Counted from the stretch's first letter, positions 42,395-51,851 are shown. The stretch: 64,000 bases of DNA from Verrucomicrobiota bacterium (GCA_026397915.1 JAPLTX010000060.1:1-64000), one strand, 5' to 3'. Notes: generated from the sequence alone by a model not told the origin. A program made the numbers and translations.

Positions 42395-45300
42395 GGTTTG
42401 GATGCGGACACGCGCAGATAATGGCTGATAGTCTGGCCGGACGCCAGCTCGCGCACGCGAATCTGCCAGACGCCGGGCTGGTCGTTGGCGGCGAGATCGA
42501 GTTTCAATTCAAGCCGGCCGTTCTTCGCGCCGTAGTAGCCAGTGCGTTCCGCGTCACGGCCGGCGGAGTCGCGGATGTCCACGCGCAGCGGCACCACCGC
42601 GTCGAGCGGGCGGCCTGTCGTGTCCACGACGGTGATCTTGCACGTGGTTGAAGCGCCGAGTCTCGCCTCGGCGGGAGCTTCAATGCGCACACCGTCAATC
42701 GGCCGCTCGGTGATCATCAAGACAGCGCCTTCGCAAGGCCCGAACTGCCGCGTGATGGCGAGCCGGTCGCCTTTCGCAACAACCTTCACCTCGCGGCCGG
42801 CTAAGAGGTCATAGACGTGGCCGTTCTTGCGCGCCAGCGTCAGCGTCGTCTCCGAGGGAAGGCCGTCTTCCATCACCAAGCCGTGTTGGCCGACGTAGGT
42901 GCCGAACTCGCGCTTGTCGTTGACCGCAAAAAGATAGTCGGTCTTGCCGTAGGCGCGGCAGCGCGTGACGACGTCGGCGTTCGACGAGTCGCTGTGGCGG
43001 CTGTAACGCTTGTCGAGCGCCTTGCGAAACTCGCCGGCCTTCGCGACCAACGCGGCGCGGTCTTCGTCGGCTTTGCGCGTGCGCGTGTAGCTCTGGATGA
43101 CGACGTCGGCTTTGATTGCCGGGCAGAGCCGCTCGTCGCCGACGATGATGCCGCCCTTCTTCTGGAACTCCTTCACTTTCTTCGCGACCGTCGCCGTCAG
43201 CACGTCGCAGTCCATCATCACCAGCACGCGGAAACCTTCGAGACCGCGCTCGATGACCGTTTCGTCATACACGATCTCCGGCTGGAGTTGCGCCCACATC
43301 ATCATCTGATACGCGTCGCCGCACCACGTGTGGCACCAGCCATAGGTGCCGCGCCGGGCGAACATCTGCGAGGCGAAGCTTTCCAGATACGCCACGTCGC
43401 TCTTGCGGTCGGGCACCTGCATCAGCGCGGGACCGAGCGGTTCGACAACCTCCTTCACCAGCCGGCGCAGTTCGTGCTGCGTCTGCGGATTCGTGTAGCG
43501 ATAACCGCCGGTCGAGTCGGTTGGCACCAGCGACTGCCAGCCGTGATACATGATGCCTTGGATGGGCCGCGCCATCTTTGTCCAGAACGCTTCGCGCAAG
43601 TGCATCGGCGCGATGGTCGGGAACGCTGCGTCCGGATCGGTGTCCTCCCACGGCGACTTCGTCGCTTTGGTGACCTCGTCACCTTTCTTCATCGGCGCGG
43701 TTTGCGAGCGATACCAGATGATCTGCGTCATCTTCATCACCTGCTGCGGCTGCTTTGCGCCGCGAGCCATCGCAAAGAGTTCATCCGTCGCCACGCCGAT
43801 GCGGATCGGGTCGGGATACGAGTAGGTCCACTGCGAGATCGCATCCACCGTGCCGCCGCTGCCATAGACGCTCGCGACGCGCACGGCGGGGTCGTGAAAG
43901 GTCCAGAGGTCGTTGCGGCCCGTGGATTTCAATCCGCGATGCAACTCGGTGTTCAGCCCGTTCCAACCGTCGCCTGTTTTCCAAAACCACTGGCAGTAAC
44001 GGTAAAACGGATTGTCGTCAGCGATCACGCGGTCAGCAGGGAAATCCTTGAGCTTTGCAGAATCCACGCCCCACTTGCCGGCGACATCGGCGGGGATGTC
44101 CGCGCCCGTCGCCTGCTGGCAGGCTGCGCGGTCGTGCTCGTGGTAACAGAGTCCCGCCCCGTCGCGCACCTCGGTGTGAAGCAGCGCCGATTGCCACGCC
44201 GGGAATGAACTATAGGTTTGCGCCACCGACGCGCCCACGTTGTAGCAGAACTTCTGCATTTCCGGGAACAGGCCGCAGATGCTGGGGCGTTTGTCGTCAC
44301 TCTTCCCCTTGCGGTCAATCCGCCGGAACTCTTTTCTGGCTTCCGCCGCCCAGTGGCCCGGCGAGAGACTGACGCAGATGCCGAGGTCGTTGGCCAGCGC
44401 GACGTCCAACATGCGCTTGGTTTCGGCGACCACCTCCGGCTTCGACGCCGCAGTCGGTTTGCCAGCGTCCCAAATCGCCCCGAAGTCCGCGCCCATGCCC
44501 AGGCAATGCGTGAAGCCGATGTGCTTGAGCCGCGGCAACTCTTTGATCACGTTGTCCACGCCGCCGATGCCCCACATCAGCACGGGCATCCGCTGCGGTA
44601 GCGGACGTGGGGCGATGACGACGGGGAAACCTTCCTCGCTCACGTAAGGCTTGTCGCCGGGAATCCGGATTCTGGCGCGCAGGTTGTATTCGCCGGGCCG
44701 CAGCGACGTATCGAGAGGATAGTCGAGTGTGTGGCTGGCCCCGCCGTCGAGTTCCGGCAACGCGTAGCTCTTGTCACCAAGTCCTTCGAGCGACACGCTC
44801 GCCGTGGCGCCTTTGAGCTTCGTCCGTTGCAGGTTGGCGATGGTGAACTTCAACGTAGGTGCCTTCTCCATGCGCACAAAGCTGGTCCGGTCGGAAGCGA
44901 CGGCGAACGCGGCGGGCCGGAACTCCAGCGCGCCGTTGCAGAGCCGCACCTGCGCGATGAAGCCGGGAAAACCGTGGTAATAGCTGCCGATGCGGTCACC
45001 GATGGAGAGCGGATGTTTGCCGGGCGTGATCGCTGCTCGGCCCGGCTTCTTCGCGCCGCCAAGCGCCGCGCCGTCGCGCCAGAAGCGTCCGTCGCCCGCG
45101 CCATCGTAGGTGAACGCAACGTGATACCACGCGCCCGTCTCATACTTCGCCGGTTCGGAACTCCATCGTTCCGATTCGTCGCCGAAGCCGAGGTTGACCG
45201 CGAGCCGGCGCGAGCCGCCTTTGTCGGCAGCGGTGAGGATCATCTGGTAATCGCTGTGGGCGACATATTTTTTGTCGAGCAGGAACGCATCGGGATAACC

Positions 45301-45666
45301 GTCGAGTTCCTTCTTCGGCTTGATCCACATCTCGATCGTGAACGCGCCCTTCGGCGTCAATGCCGAATGGTGCGTGGCGACGGCGGCATGCTTCTTGTCC
45401 GCGACGGGATGACCGCAGAACGATTCGAGGCACGGGCCGAACTTGCCGTCCTTGTTGATGACCGCGCCCTGCAACTTCAGATGCAACTTGTTGGCCGACG
45501 AATCGTTCGTCTCGTTGCCCGCGGCAAACTGCCAGCAGGCGATGATGTGTTTGCCGCTGGCGTCGGCGCCCGCGTAAGGCTCCCGCCACGGCTGGCAAGT
45601 TGGCGAGGCGGCGTGAACGTTGAGCACGGTGGCGAGGACGACTGCAAAACATGCGGTGAGTTTCAT
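42391..45666 (-). CDS. Giant secreted LamG plus TIM-barrel glycoside hydrolase-like protein
   Basis: This 1091-residue protein starts with a signal peptide (MKLTACFAVVLATVLNVHA). A concanavalin/LamG module spans about residues 40-240 (GAFTIEMWIKPKK, YHVAFTYDG, PLSIGDRIGSYY). After a beta-sandwich (about 255-350), a TIM-barrel-like region runs from about 355 to 730 (MPVLMWGIGGVDNVIKELPR and WTFHDPAVRVASVYG), with a class-I-glutaminase-like or GH42-trimerisation-like domain following (RVLVMMDCDVLTATVAKKV, GGIIVGDERL). The final part is an Ig-like module. No family could be named. The layout recalls GH42 beta-galactosidases, but the catalytic pair was not identified with certainty. Confidence 0.72.
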   Translation of the reverse strand: MKLTACFAVVLATVLNVHAASPTCQPWREPYAGADASGKHIIACWQFAAGNETNDSSANKLHLKLQGAVINKDGKFGPCLESFCGHPVADKKHAAVATHHSALTPKGAFTIEMWIKPKKELDGYPDAFLLDKKYVAHSDYQMILTAADKGGSRRLAVNLGFGDESERWSSEPAKYETGAWYHVAFTYDGAGDGRFWRDGAALGGAKKPGRAAITPGKHPLSIGDRIGSYYHGFPGFIAQVRLCNGALEFRPAAFAVASDRTSFVRMEKAPTLKFTIANLQRTKLKGATASVSLEGLGDKSYALPELDGGASHTLDYPLDTSLRPGEYNLRARIRIPGDKPYVSEEGFPVVIAPRPLPQRMPVLMWGIGGVDNVIKELPRLKHIGFTHCLGMGADFGAIWDAGKPTAASKPEVVAETKRMLDVALANDLGICVSLSPGHWAAEARKEFRRIDRKGKSDDKRPSICGLFPEMQKFCYNVGASVAQTYSSFPAWQSALLHTEVRDGAGLCYHEHDRAACQQATGADIPADVAGKWGVDSAKLKDFPADRVIADDNPFYRYCQWFWKTGDGWNGLNTELHRGLKSTGRNDLWTFHDPAVRVASVYGSGGTVDAISQWTYSYPDPIRIGVATDELFAMARGAKQPQQVMKMTQIIWYRSQTAPMKKGDEVTKATKSPWEDTDPDAAFPTIAPMHLREAFWTKMARPIQGIMYHGWQSLVPTDSTGGYRYTNPQTQHELRRLVKEVVEPLGPALMQVPDRKSDVAYLESFASQMFARRGTYGWCHTWCGDAYQMMMWAQLQPEIVYDETVIERGLEGFRVLVMMDCDVLTATVAKKVKEFQKKGGIIVGDERLCPAIKADVVIQSYTRTRKADEDRAALVAKAGEFRKALDKRYSRHSDSSNADVVTRCRAYGKTDYLFAVNDKREFGTYVGQHGLVMEDGLPSETTLTLARKNGHVYDLLAGREVKVVAKGDRLAITRQFGPCEGAVLMITERPIDGVRIEAPAEARLGASTTCKITVVDTTGRPLDAVVPLRVDIRDSAGRDAERTGYYGAKNGRLELKLDLAANDQPGVWQIRVRELASGQTISHYLRVSASKP

Positions 45667-45676
45667 GTTAGTTCCT

Positions 45677-47680
45677 TCAATCGCTGGATTTTCTGTAAAC
45701 GATCAACGCTGCGCTCGGACGTTGCGGAAGTTTGACGAGCAAGCCGTCGTTCATCAGCTCCCGGCCGGTCATACGTTGCGACGCGCGCGAGTCCAGATCG
45801 GTCACGACATAATGCACCGCAGGCTGCAACTCGCGCAACCGAAACCGCGCCGTCGTGTCGCTGTTCTCCGGGCGACGAAACGCTTGAACCACGCCGCCGC
45901 CCAGTTCAGGCCGGTCAAACTGCCACGCCATCCAGACGTTGTTCGCGCGGCTATACGGCGTCAGTGGGTAGAAGCCGCCGATGAGATACGGCTCAATCTG
46001 GCGGAACTCATTCACTCGCTGGCGCAGGAACGCGTAGTCGAGGTCGCGTTTGCGCGTGTCCCAGGCGATGCGGAACATCGGGCAGATGGAACTGCGAATC
46101 ATGTAGGCATCGTGGGCGCCGGTGCCCGATCCGTAAACCGGCATCCACAGCGAGAGGCCGTGAGTCTGGCACTGCTGCCCGATTGGCTCGCTGAAGTAAT
46201 CGCTCCGCAGCAACGGCACCGAGCGGCGCATAGTTTCCAAATCATTGCGGCGGCCACCGCTGGCGCAGGTGTCTATCCAGAGGTGCGGATGTCGGCGGAG
46301 CAACTCATCCCAGTAAGCGAGGTAGCCGCTGACATAGGCGTTTTCAGTGATGCCTTGCCGGTCCGGTGCGTCGTTGGCGCGCCAGTAGGCCAGCGGGTCA
46401 ATGTTAAAGTCCTGCCGATACACATCAATGCCTTCATCTGCGATGATCCGACTGACACGATCGGTTATCCATCGCCGCGCGGCAGGATTGCCGAGGTTGA
46501 ACAGACGGTTGGCGATCTTTCCCAACTGCGGCGTCTGGGCGGATTCCTTGGAACAGCCCAGCAGCCACTCTGGGTGGTTTTCATACAGCCACGAACCGGG
46601 CGTCACGCGCTCCGGCTCAAACCACACCACGGACTTCATGCCGTTGGCGTGCGCGCGGTCGTTCACCTCGCGGAGTCCGTGGGGAAAACGCTTGCGGTTC
46701 ACTTCCCACGTGCCGGTGTAGAACCATTTGCCGGGATGCGGATACCAGCCGGCGTCCATGATCCAGTAGTCGAGCTTGATCCCTTCGCGCACATACCCGT
46801 CAATCAGCGTCATCTCCCTCGCGGCGTCGGTGAGGCTGCCGCTCGTGGACGCGAAATGCGTGCCGACTGGCTTGCCGCCAATGCGCGGCGTGTTGTGAGC
46901 CAGCATCCAGCGCCGCCAGATGTTCTGCGAGCGGATCCAGTCGCCCTTCCAGAACTGCATCACGATGAGCGGGCTGCGGATTTCTTCGCCGGGGTGCAGC
47001 TTGAGATGTGTCAGTTCCTGCCCCGCGCGAAGGCGCAGGCCGCGGGATTCGTCGCGCGTGAACTGCGCCGCCCACTGACCGGGCCAACCTACAACGACGA
47101 TCATGCCTTGGCCGGACCATTCGAGATTGAAGTAAGACAAATCGCTGTTGGTCGGCCGCCCGCCCGCCGCGCTGATGCGTTTTTCCGCTTTCGGACCGAG
47201 TTTCGTTTCGAGCGGCTCGAAGTCGTTTTGCCGACAGGGACTGCCGACGTTGTGGTGCAGCAGGAACTCGCCCGACGGCTCGCACTCCAGCCATGTGTCG
47301 AGCGCGAGAATGTCTGCAATGATCGGTGTGTCGGATGCGCCCTTATTCTTGAAGTGGAGCGTCCACTCAACAGTCGGGAAGTCCGCGTAGGTTACGACGA
47401 CGCAACGCAGTTCGAGGCCGGTCTTTGTGTCGCTCCAGACAATCGTTTGCTGAATGCGGTTGTCATCAAGCCGTTCAGAAGAACGCTTTGTTTGCCATGT
47501 CGGCAGTAATTCCGTCGAGCGGTGTCCGCCGTAGTTGAATGAAAACGGCAAGCACTGCGCTGCCGGGCCAAGATTGGCCTCGGTCCACGCGTGGGCCAAG
47601 GCCATCTCATTTGCATTGGGCGAGACAGCCAAAGCAAGGGAATCAACGACGACAACGGCGCAGAATACGGCAAGTTTCAT
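45677..47680 (-). CDS. Secreted GH36 alpha-galactosidase-like enzyme
   Basis: This 667-residue protein has a signal peptide from M at 47680 (MKLAVFCAVVVVDSLALA, AGGAG 7 bases upstream). It is of the melibiase (clan D, GH36) type: DYWIMDAGWYPHP, VVWFEPERV, DVYRQDFN (nucleophile Asp) and CASGGRRNDLETMRRSV. LLRSDYFSEP supplies the acid/base Asp. A C-terminal all-beta domain closes the chain. Hydrolysis of terminal alpha-galactosides is the expected activity. It is the first gene of the minus-strand run in transcription order and ends 10 bases before the 1091-residue protein. Confidence 0.9.
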   Translation of the reverse strand: MKLAVFCAVVVVDSLALAVSPNANEMALAHAWTEANLGPAAQCLPFSFNYGGHRSTELLPTWQTKRSSERLDDNRIQQTIVWSDTKTGLELRCVVVTYADFPTVEWTLHFKNKGASDTPIIADILALDTWLECEPSGEFLLHHNVGSPCRQNDFEPLETKLGPKAEKRISAAGGRPTNSDLSYFNLEWSGQGMIVVVGWPGQWAAQFTRDESRGLRLRAGQELTHLKLHPGEEIRSPLIVMQFWKGDWIRSQNIWRRWMLAHNTPRIGGKPVGTHFASTSGSLTDAAREMTLIDGYVREGIKLDYWIMDAGWYPHPGKWFYTGTWEVNRKRFPHGLREVNDRAHANGMKSVVWFEPERVTPGSWLYENHPEWLLGCSKESAQTPQLGKIANRLFNLGNPAARRWITDRVSRIIADEGIDVYRQDFNIDPLAYWRANDAPDRQGITENAYVSGYLAYWDELLRRHPHLWIDTCASGGRRNDLETMRRSVPLLRSDYFSEPIGQQCQTHGLSLWMPVYGSGTGAHDAYMIRSSICPMFRIAWDTRKRDLDYAFLRQRVNEFRQIEPYLIGGFYPLTPYSRANNVWMAWQFDRPELGGGVVQAFRRPENSDTTARFRLRELQPAVHYVVTDLDSRASQRMTGRELMNDGLLVKLPQRPSAALIVYRKSSD

Positions 47681-47875
47681 GGCAAGCTCCTGCAGCTGAT
47701 TGGACATTGAGACTCAGGCTGACCCGCGGGATTTGCAACTCTCAAGTATGCGATGCGTTTGGTGGTGTCTGCCTGTTGTTTGGCCGCTTGACAGCGTTGG
47801 ACGTAGTGTGCAGGCTCCGCCGAAGTTCAGGCTGATGCGGGTGGCGTTTCAACAGTGGGAGAAGGAGTTGGTTCT

Positions 47876-49654
47876 ATGGAAGCGAATGTGTTTGCCGCAA
47901 TGGATCCCGAGATCCTCAAACAAGTGCGGGGCTTGCTACAGCCGGTCTCGTTTCCCAAAGGCTCCTGTATCATGCGCGAGGGCGATCCGGGCGACGGCGC
48001 GTATGTGATTGACGCGGGTGAGGTTCGGGTGGAGGCGCGCGCGCAGTCGGGCGCGCTCGAACACGAGCTTTGTTATCTGGGGCCGGGGGAACTACTGGGC
48101 GAGTTCAGCCTGCTGGACGGTTTGCCGCGCTCCGCCACCGCAATCGCCCATACGGATGTGCAAGCGCGCTGGTGCTCGCGCGAGGATTTCGAGCGGCTCG
48201 GCAGGGAAAACCCCGTCGTGAGCAACGCAATCTTGTTGGCGTTCAGCCGCGGCCTGACGCACAAAATTCGCCGCGAGAACGCCCTGATGACGGACTATTT
48301 GCTCGCGGACGAGCCGGACCCGGAGGCGAACCGGATGGTCGCGCAGGCGGTCGCGGCGCAGAAACAGTTCGTGTCGTGGCCGGAGGAGCGGGTGGATGCG
48401 TTGCTGAAGGACATCGCCGACACTGTCGCTGCTCGCGCGGCGGAGCTGGCCGAGGTTAACGTGGCCGACACCGGCATTGGCGTGGCGCTGGACAAGGTGG
48501 TGAAGATCCAGTTTTCCTGTGGCGAGGTGCTGCGCAGTCTGCTGGGCCAGCACGCCGCGGGTGTTCTGAAGGAAATCGGCGCGACGCACGTCGTCGAGAT
48601 TGCCAGCCCGGTGGGCGTGATCTTTGGCGTTATCCCGGTAACGAATCCGGTTTCCACTATCGTGTTCAAGGCGCTCATCGCGCTCAAGAGCCGCAACGCG
48701 CTGATTTATAGTTGCCACCGCGACGCGATCCACGTCGGCAACATGACCGGCGAGTTGATCCAGTCCGCGCTGGCACGCCACAGCGCGCCGGCGGATCTGG
48801 TGCAGTGGGTGAAGAACCGCACCGACCGGCGCAAGACGGCGGCGTTCATGAAGCACCCGCAGGTCGGCCTGATCCTGGCCACCGGCGGACCGAGCATCGT
48901 TGAGGCCGCCTACAAATCCGGCAAGCCCGCCATCGGCGTCGGCGCGGGCAATGCGCCGGTGTGGGTGTGCGCGGACGCCGATGTGGCCGCCGCCGCGAGC
49001 GCCGTCATGCGGAGCAAGACCTTCGACAACGGCGTCATCTGTGGCTCCGAGAACAACCTTATCGTGGACGACAGCGTGCGCGCCGTGTTCATCAAGCAGT
49101 TGGAAGCACAAGGTGCAACACTGCTGACGCCCGACGAGCTTCACCGCTTTACACCGCAGGCGTTTGACGTGGCACATCCGTCGGTAAATCACGCTTTCAT
49201 CGGCAAGTCGGCCGCCTTCATCGCCGAGAAGACGGGTTTGCGCCGAGCCACGCCGCCGCGTCTCATCGTGGTGCCTGCGGGGATGGCGGACATCAACGGG
49301 CCTTACGGGTCCGAAAAACTCGCGCCCATCTTGTCGTTGTTCACCGTCAAAGGTGAGGAGCAGGCAATCGCGCTTTGCCGGCGCATCTTGGAACACCAAG
49401 GCATCGGACACACAGCAATCATCCACACGCGCAATGAAACCTTGGCGCGGCGCTTTGGCAATGAGATTCCGGCCAGCCGCATCTTGGTGAATGCGCCCGG
49501 TGCGCAGGGATGCATCGGTCTCGGCACGGGGCTGACGCCTTCGCTCACGCTGGGTTGCGGAACCTTCGGTGGAAACTCGACGACCGACAACGTCACGTTC
49601 ACTCACCTGCTGAACGTCAAGCGCCTCGCGCTCGGCCCTTGCATGACGGCGTGA
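47876..49654 (+). CDS. cNMP-binding domain fused to acylating aldehyde dehydrogenase
   Basis: This 592-residue protein has two parts. Residues 1 to about 130 form a Crp-type cNMP-binding domain (FPKGSCIMREGDPGDGAYVI, GELLGEFSLLDGLPRSATA), with the FGE-like and RSA motifs intact. Residues about 140-590 are a CoA-acylating aldehyde dehydrogenase of the AdhE-N/EutE/PduP/SauS group: IASPVGVIFGVIPVTNP, LATGGPSIVEAAYKSGKP and the catalytic Cys in NGVICGSENN. ATG 47876 follows GAAGGAG; GTG 47855 is an alternative. The product would convert an aldehyde to acyl-CoA with NAD+, in the cytoplasm. A cyclic nucleotide might gate activity. Confidence 0.9.
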   Translation: MEANVFAAMDPEILKQVRGLLQPVSFPKGSCIMREGDPGDGAYVIDAGEVRVEARAQSGALEHELCYLGPGELLGEFSLLDGLPRSATAIAHTDVQARWCSREDFERLGRENPVVSNAILLAFSRGLTHKIRRENALMTDYLLADEPDPEANRMVAQAVAAQKQFVSWPEERVDALLKDIADTVAARAAELAEVNVADTGIGVALDKVVKIQFSCGEVLRSLLGQHAAGVLKEIGATHVVEIASPVGVIFGVIPVTNPVSTIVFKALIALKSRNALIYSCHRDAIHVGNMTGELIQSALARHSAPADLVQWVKNRTDRRKTAAFMKHPQVGLILATGGPSIVEAAYKSGKPAIGVGAGNAPVWVCADADVAAAASAVMRSKTFDNGVICGSENNLIVDDSVRAVFIKQLEAQGATLLTPDELHRFTPQAFDVAHPSVNHAFIGKSAAFIAEKTGLRRATPPRLIVVPAGMADINGPYGSEKLAPILSLFTVKGEEQAIALCRRILEHQGIGHTAIIHTRNETLARRFGNEIPASRILVNAPGAQGCIGLGTGLTPSLTLGCGTFGGNSTTDNVTFTHLLNVKRLALGPCMTA

Positions 49655-49696
49655 TGCGCCGTCGTTTCGGTGCGATCGGAAGTGGCTGAAGGCCGG

Positions 49697-49775
49697 ACCT
49701 GTAGCGCCGGCATCCCTGCCGGCGTTGCGCCCACAAAGAATCGAATTGCCGCCGGCAGGGATGCCGGCGCTACAG
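49697..49775. repeat. REP-like inverted pair (GTAG type)
   Basis: TGTAGCGCCGGCATCCCTGC begins at about 49698 and the reverse complement ends near 49774. They flank a 28-base centre that includes CACAAAGAATCGAATTG. Each arm is GTAG followed by a 20-bp perfect palindrome, CGCCGGCATCCCTGCCGGCG. The right arm overlaps the last codons of the minus-strand oxidoreductase gene, whose stop lies at 49770. It separates two convergent genes, where it could serve as a terminator as well. Confidence 0.7.
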
Positions 49776-51146
49776 CCGCCAACCGCTGCGATACGGCGGG
49801 TTGAGGTGCCGGTTGGCCTTCGGGCAATTGGTGAACTTCATCTTCGCCGCGTCCCACTCCAGCTTCACGCCGCCCATCTTCATCGAGATGATGCCGAGCA
49901 ACGCCAACTCCGTCAGCGGGCCGCCGTAGGAAAAGTCCGAGCCAGCTTTGCGGCCGGCGCGGATCGCGTCGAGCCAGTCCTGATGATGCTCCTTTACGCG
50001 CGGGAGCGTTTTCTCCGGCCGCTTGTAAGCCTTCATCTTTGTTTCGGGAATGAGCCGCGCGCCGCTCGCACCGTGCGAACCGTAGGTGATCGTTCCTTTG
50101 TCGCCGATCACCGCAGCGCCGACCTCGATGTCATTGCGCTCCGGCTCGAGTTCGGGCGGTCGCGGGATGCGCTCGGTGCCGCTATACCAGTGCAGCGTGA
50201 CCGGCCCGCGGTCGCCTTTCGCCGGGAACTCGAACGTCACCCGTTCGCCCGTCGGGTAAATGTCGCCTTGCGTCTTGAGATCGTAGTCCTTCGCCGTGGA
50301 CTGGATCGTCGCGGGCGCGCCGAGGTCGAGCGCCCAGAACACCGGATCCACGACATGGCAGACCCAGTCGCCGAGCGTGCCGTTGCCGAACGGCACCCAG
50401 CCGCGCCATTTGCTCGGCGCATAGGCCGGATTGTAAGCGCGCGCTTTGGCCGGTCCCAGCCAGAGGTCCCAGTCGAGATCGCGCGGCACCTCATGCTTCT
50501 CCTTCAAGCTCGGCAGCGCGTTGATGCCGGAGTTCACGCGGTTACAGCCGGCGTGGATGGTGTGGACCTTGCCGATGGCGCCGGCCCATATCCATTCGCA
50601 GAAAATGCGGATGGACTCGGTAGAATGGCCCTGATTGCCGAGCTGCGTGACGACATTGTGATTGCGCGCTGCCGCCATCAACTGGCGAACTTCGTGGATC
50701 GAGTGCGCCAGCGGCTTCTGGCAATAGACGTGTTTGCCGCGCTTGATGGCCGCCATCACTGCTACGGCGTGCATGTGGTCCGGCGTCGAAACGGTCACCG
50801 CGTCAATCTGCTTCTCCATCGCGTCAAACATCTTCCGAAAATCCTTGAACCGCTTCACGTCCGGGAACTTCTGGAAGGTCTTGGCGGCGCGTGTCTCGTC
50901 CACGTCGCAGAAGGCAACGAGGTTCTCGCCGGAAACGCTCATGATGTCGCCGTGCCCCATGCCGCCGACACCGATACCGGCGATGTTGATTTTCCCGCTC
51001 GGCGGTGTCTGGCCACTGCCGGCGATGACATGGCGCGGCACGATCATCGGCGCGCCGAGCAGCGCGCCGGCCGCACAGCGTTGGAGAAAACTCCGGCGCG
51101 AAAGTTTGGAAGTTGGGTCGAGGGGTTTGTCGGATGTGTGTTTCAT
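49770..51146 (-). CDS. Tat-exported Gfo/Idh/MocA family oxidoreductase
   Basis: This 458-residue protein has a twin-arginine signal (SRRSFLQRCAAG). An NAD(P)-binding Rossmann fold follows (KINIAGIGVGGMGHGD) with the family's Lys-Pro (VYCQKPLAHS) and a C-terminal alpha/beta half. A His/Asp-containing region at GNQGHSTESIRIFCEW is probably the substrate site. Exported members in Verrucomicrobiota and Planctomycetota oxidise sugars at C3 (3-keto formation) or act on related glycosides. The neighbouring DUF1080 protein fits a pathway from glycoside to 3-keto product. The start at 51146 leaves a short divergent promoter with the next gene. Confidence 0.9.
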   Translation of the reverse strand: MKHTSDKPLDPTSKLSRRSFLQRCAAGALLGAPMIVPRHVIAGSGQTPPSGKINIAGIGVGGMGHGDIMSVSGENLVAFCDVDETRAAKTFQKFPDVKRFKDFRKMFDAMEKQIDAVTVSTPDHMHAVAVMAAIKRGKHVYCQKPLAHSIHEVRQLMAAARNHNVVTQLGNQGHSTESIRIFCEWIWAGAIGKVHTIHAGCNRVNSGINALPSLKEKHEVPRDLDWDLWLGPAKARAYNPAYAPSKWRGWVPFGNGTLGDWVCHVVDPVFWALDLGAPATIQSTAKDYDLKTQGDIYPTGERVTFEFPAKGDRGPVTLHWYSGTERIPRPPELEPERNDIEVGAAVIGDKGTITYGSHGASGARLIPETKMKAYKRPEKTLPRVKEHHQDWLDAIRAGRKAGSDFSYGGPLTELALLGIISMKMGGVKLEWDAAKMKFTNCPKANRHLNPPYRSGWRL

Positions 51147-51224
51147 GTGCGTTCTCAGACGGCGGATTGGGCTTGAGACTTAGACCGGCTCGCGATATTT
51201 GACAACCACCAAATTCTCCGCACC

Positions 51225-51851
51225 ATGAAACACTTGCTCACAGTTTTAACCTTTGTGCTTTCCATCGCCCCATCGCTCGCCGCCGACAACAAAGCCGTTT
51301 TGATCTTCGACGGCAAGACCTTCGCCGGTTGGGAAGGCGACACGAACAAGAGCTTCCGCGTCGAGAACGGCGCCATCGTCGGCGGCTCGTTGAAGGAGAA
51401 AGTGCCGCGCAACGAGTTCCTCTGCACGACGCGCGGCTACACAAACTTCGTGCTGCGCGTAAAGTTCAAACTGCTCGGCCGCGGAGCCAACGGCGGCGTC
51501 CAGATCCGCTCCGCGCGCATCCCAAACCACCACGAGGTCAGCGGCTATCAGGCCGACATGGCCGAGCCGGCGTGGTGGGGTTGTCTCTACGACGAGTCAC
51601 GTCGGCGGAAGATGCTGGCGAAGTCCGACATGGAGGAGTTGAACAAGGTGCTCAAGCGCGACGACTGGAACCAATACGTCATCCACTGCGAAGGCAAACG
51701 CATCCGGCTTTCGATCAACGGCCTCCAAACGGTGGACTACACCGAGCCGGACGACACGATCCCGCAGCACGGCATCGTCGGTCTGCAAATCCACGGCGGC
51801 CCGCCCAGCGAGGCGTGGTATAAGGACATTGCGATCGAAGATCTGCGATGA
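51225..51851 (+). CDS. Secreted DUF1080 (3-keto-disaccharide hydrolase-like) protein
   Basis: This 208-residue protein has a Sec signal (LLTVLTFVLSIAPSLA). One DUF1080 domain follows: LIFDGKTFAGWEG, FVLRVKFKLLGRGANGGVQI, GYQADMAEPAWWGCLYDESR and the terminal HGGPPSEAWYKDIAIEDL. These blocks are those conserved across PF06439. The fold binds and, in studied members, cleaves 3-keto-glycosides. It is divergent from the Gfo/Idh/MocA oxidoreductase and 84 bases upstream of a GH29 fucosidase on the same strand. Those three genes could take one glycan through oxidation and cleavage. Confidence 0.88.
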   Translation: MKHLLTVLTFVLSIAPSLAADNKAVLIFDGKTFAGWEGDTNKSFRVENGAIVGGSLKEKVPRNEFLCTTRGYTNFVLRVKFKLLGRGANGGVQIRSARIPNHHEVSGYQADMAEPAWWGCLYDESRRRKMLAKSDMEELNKVLKRDDWNQYVIHCEGKRIRLSINGLQTVDYTEPDDTIPQHGIVGLQIHGGPPSEAWYKDIAIEDLR

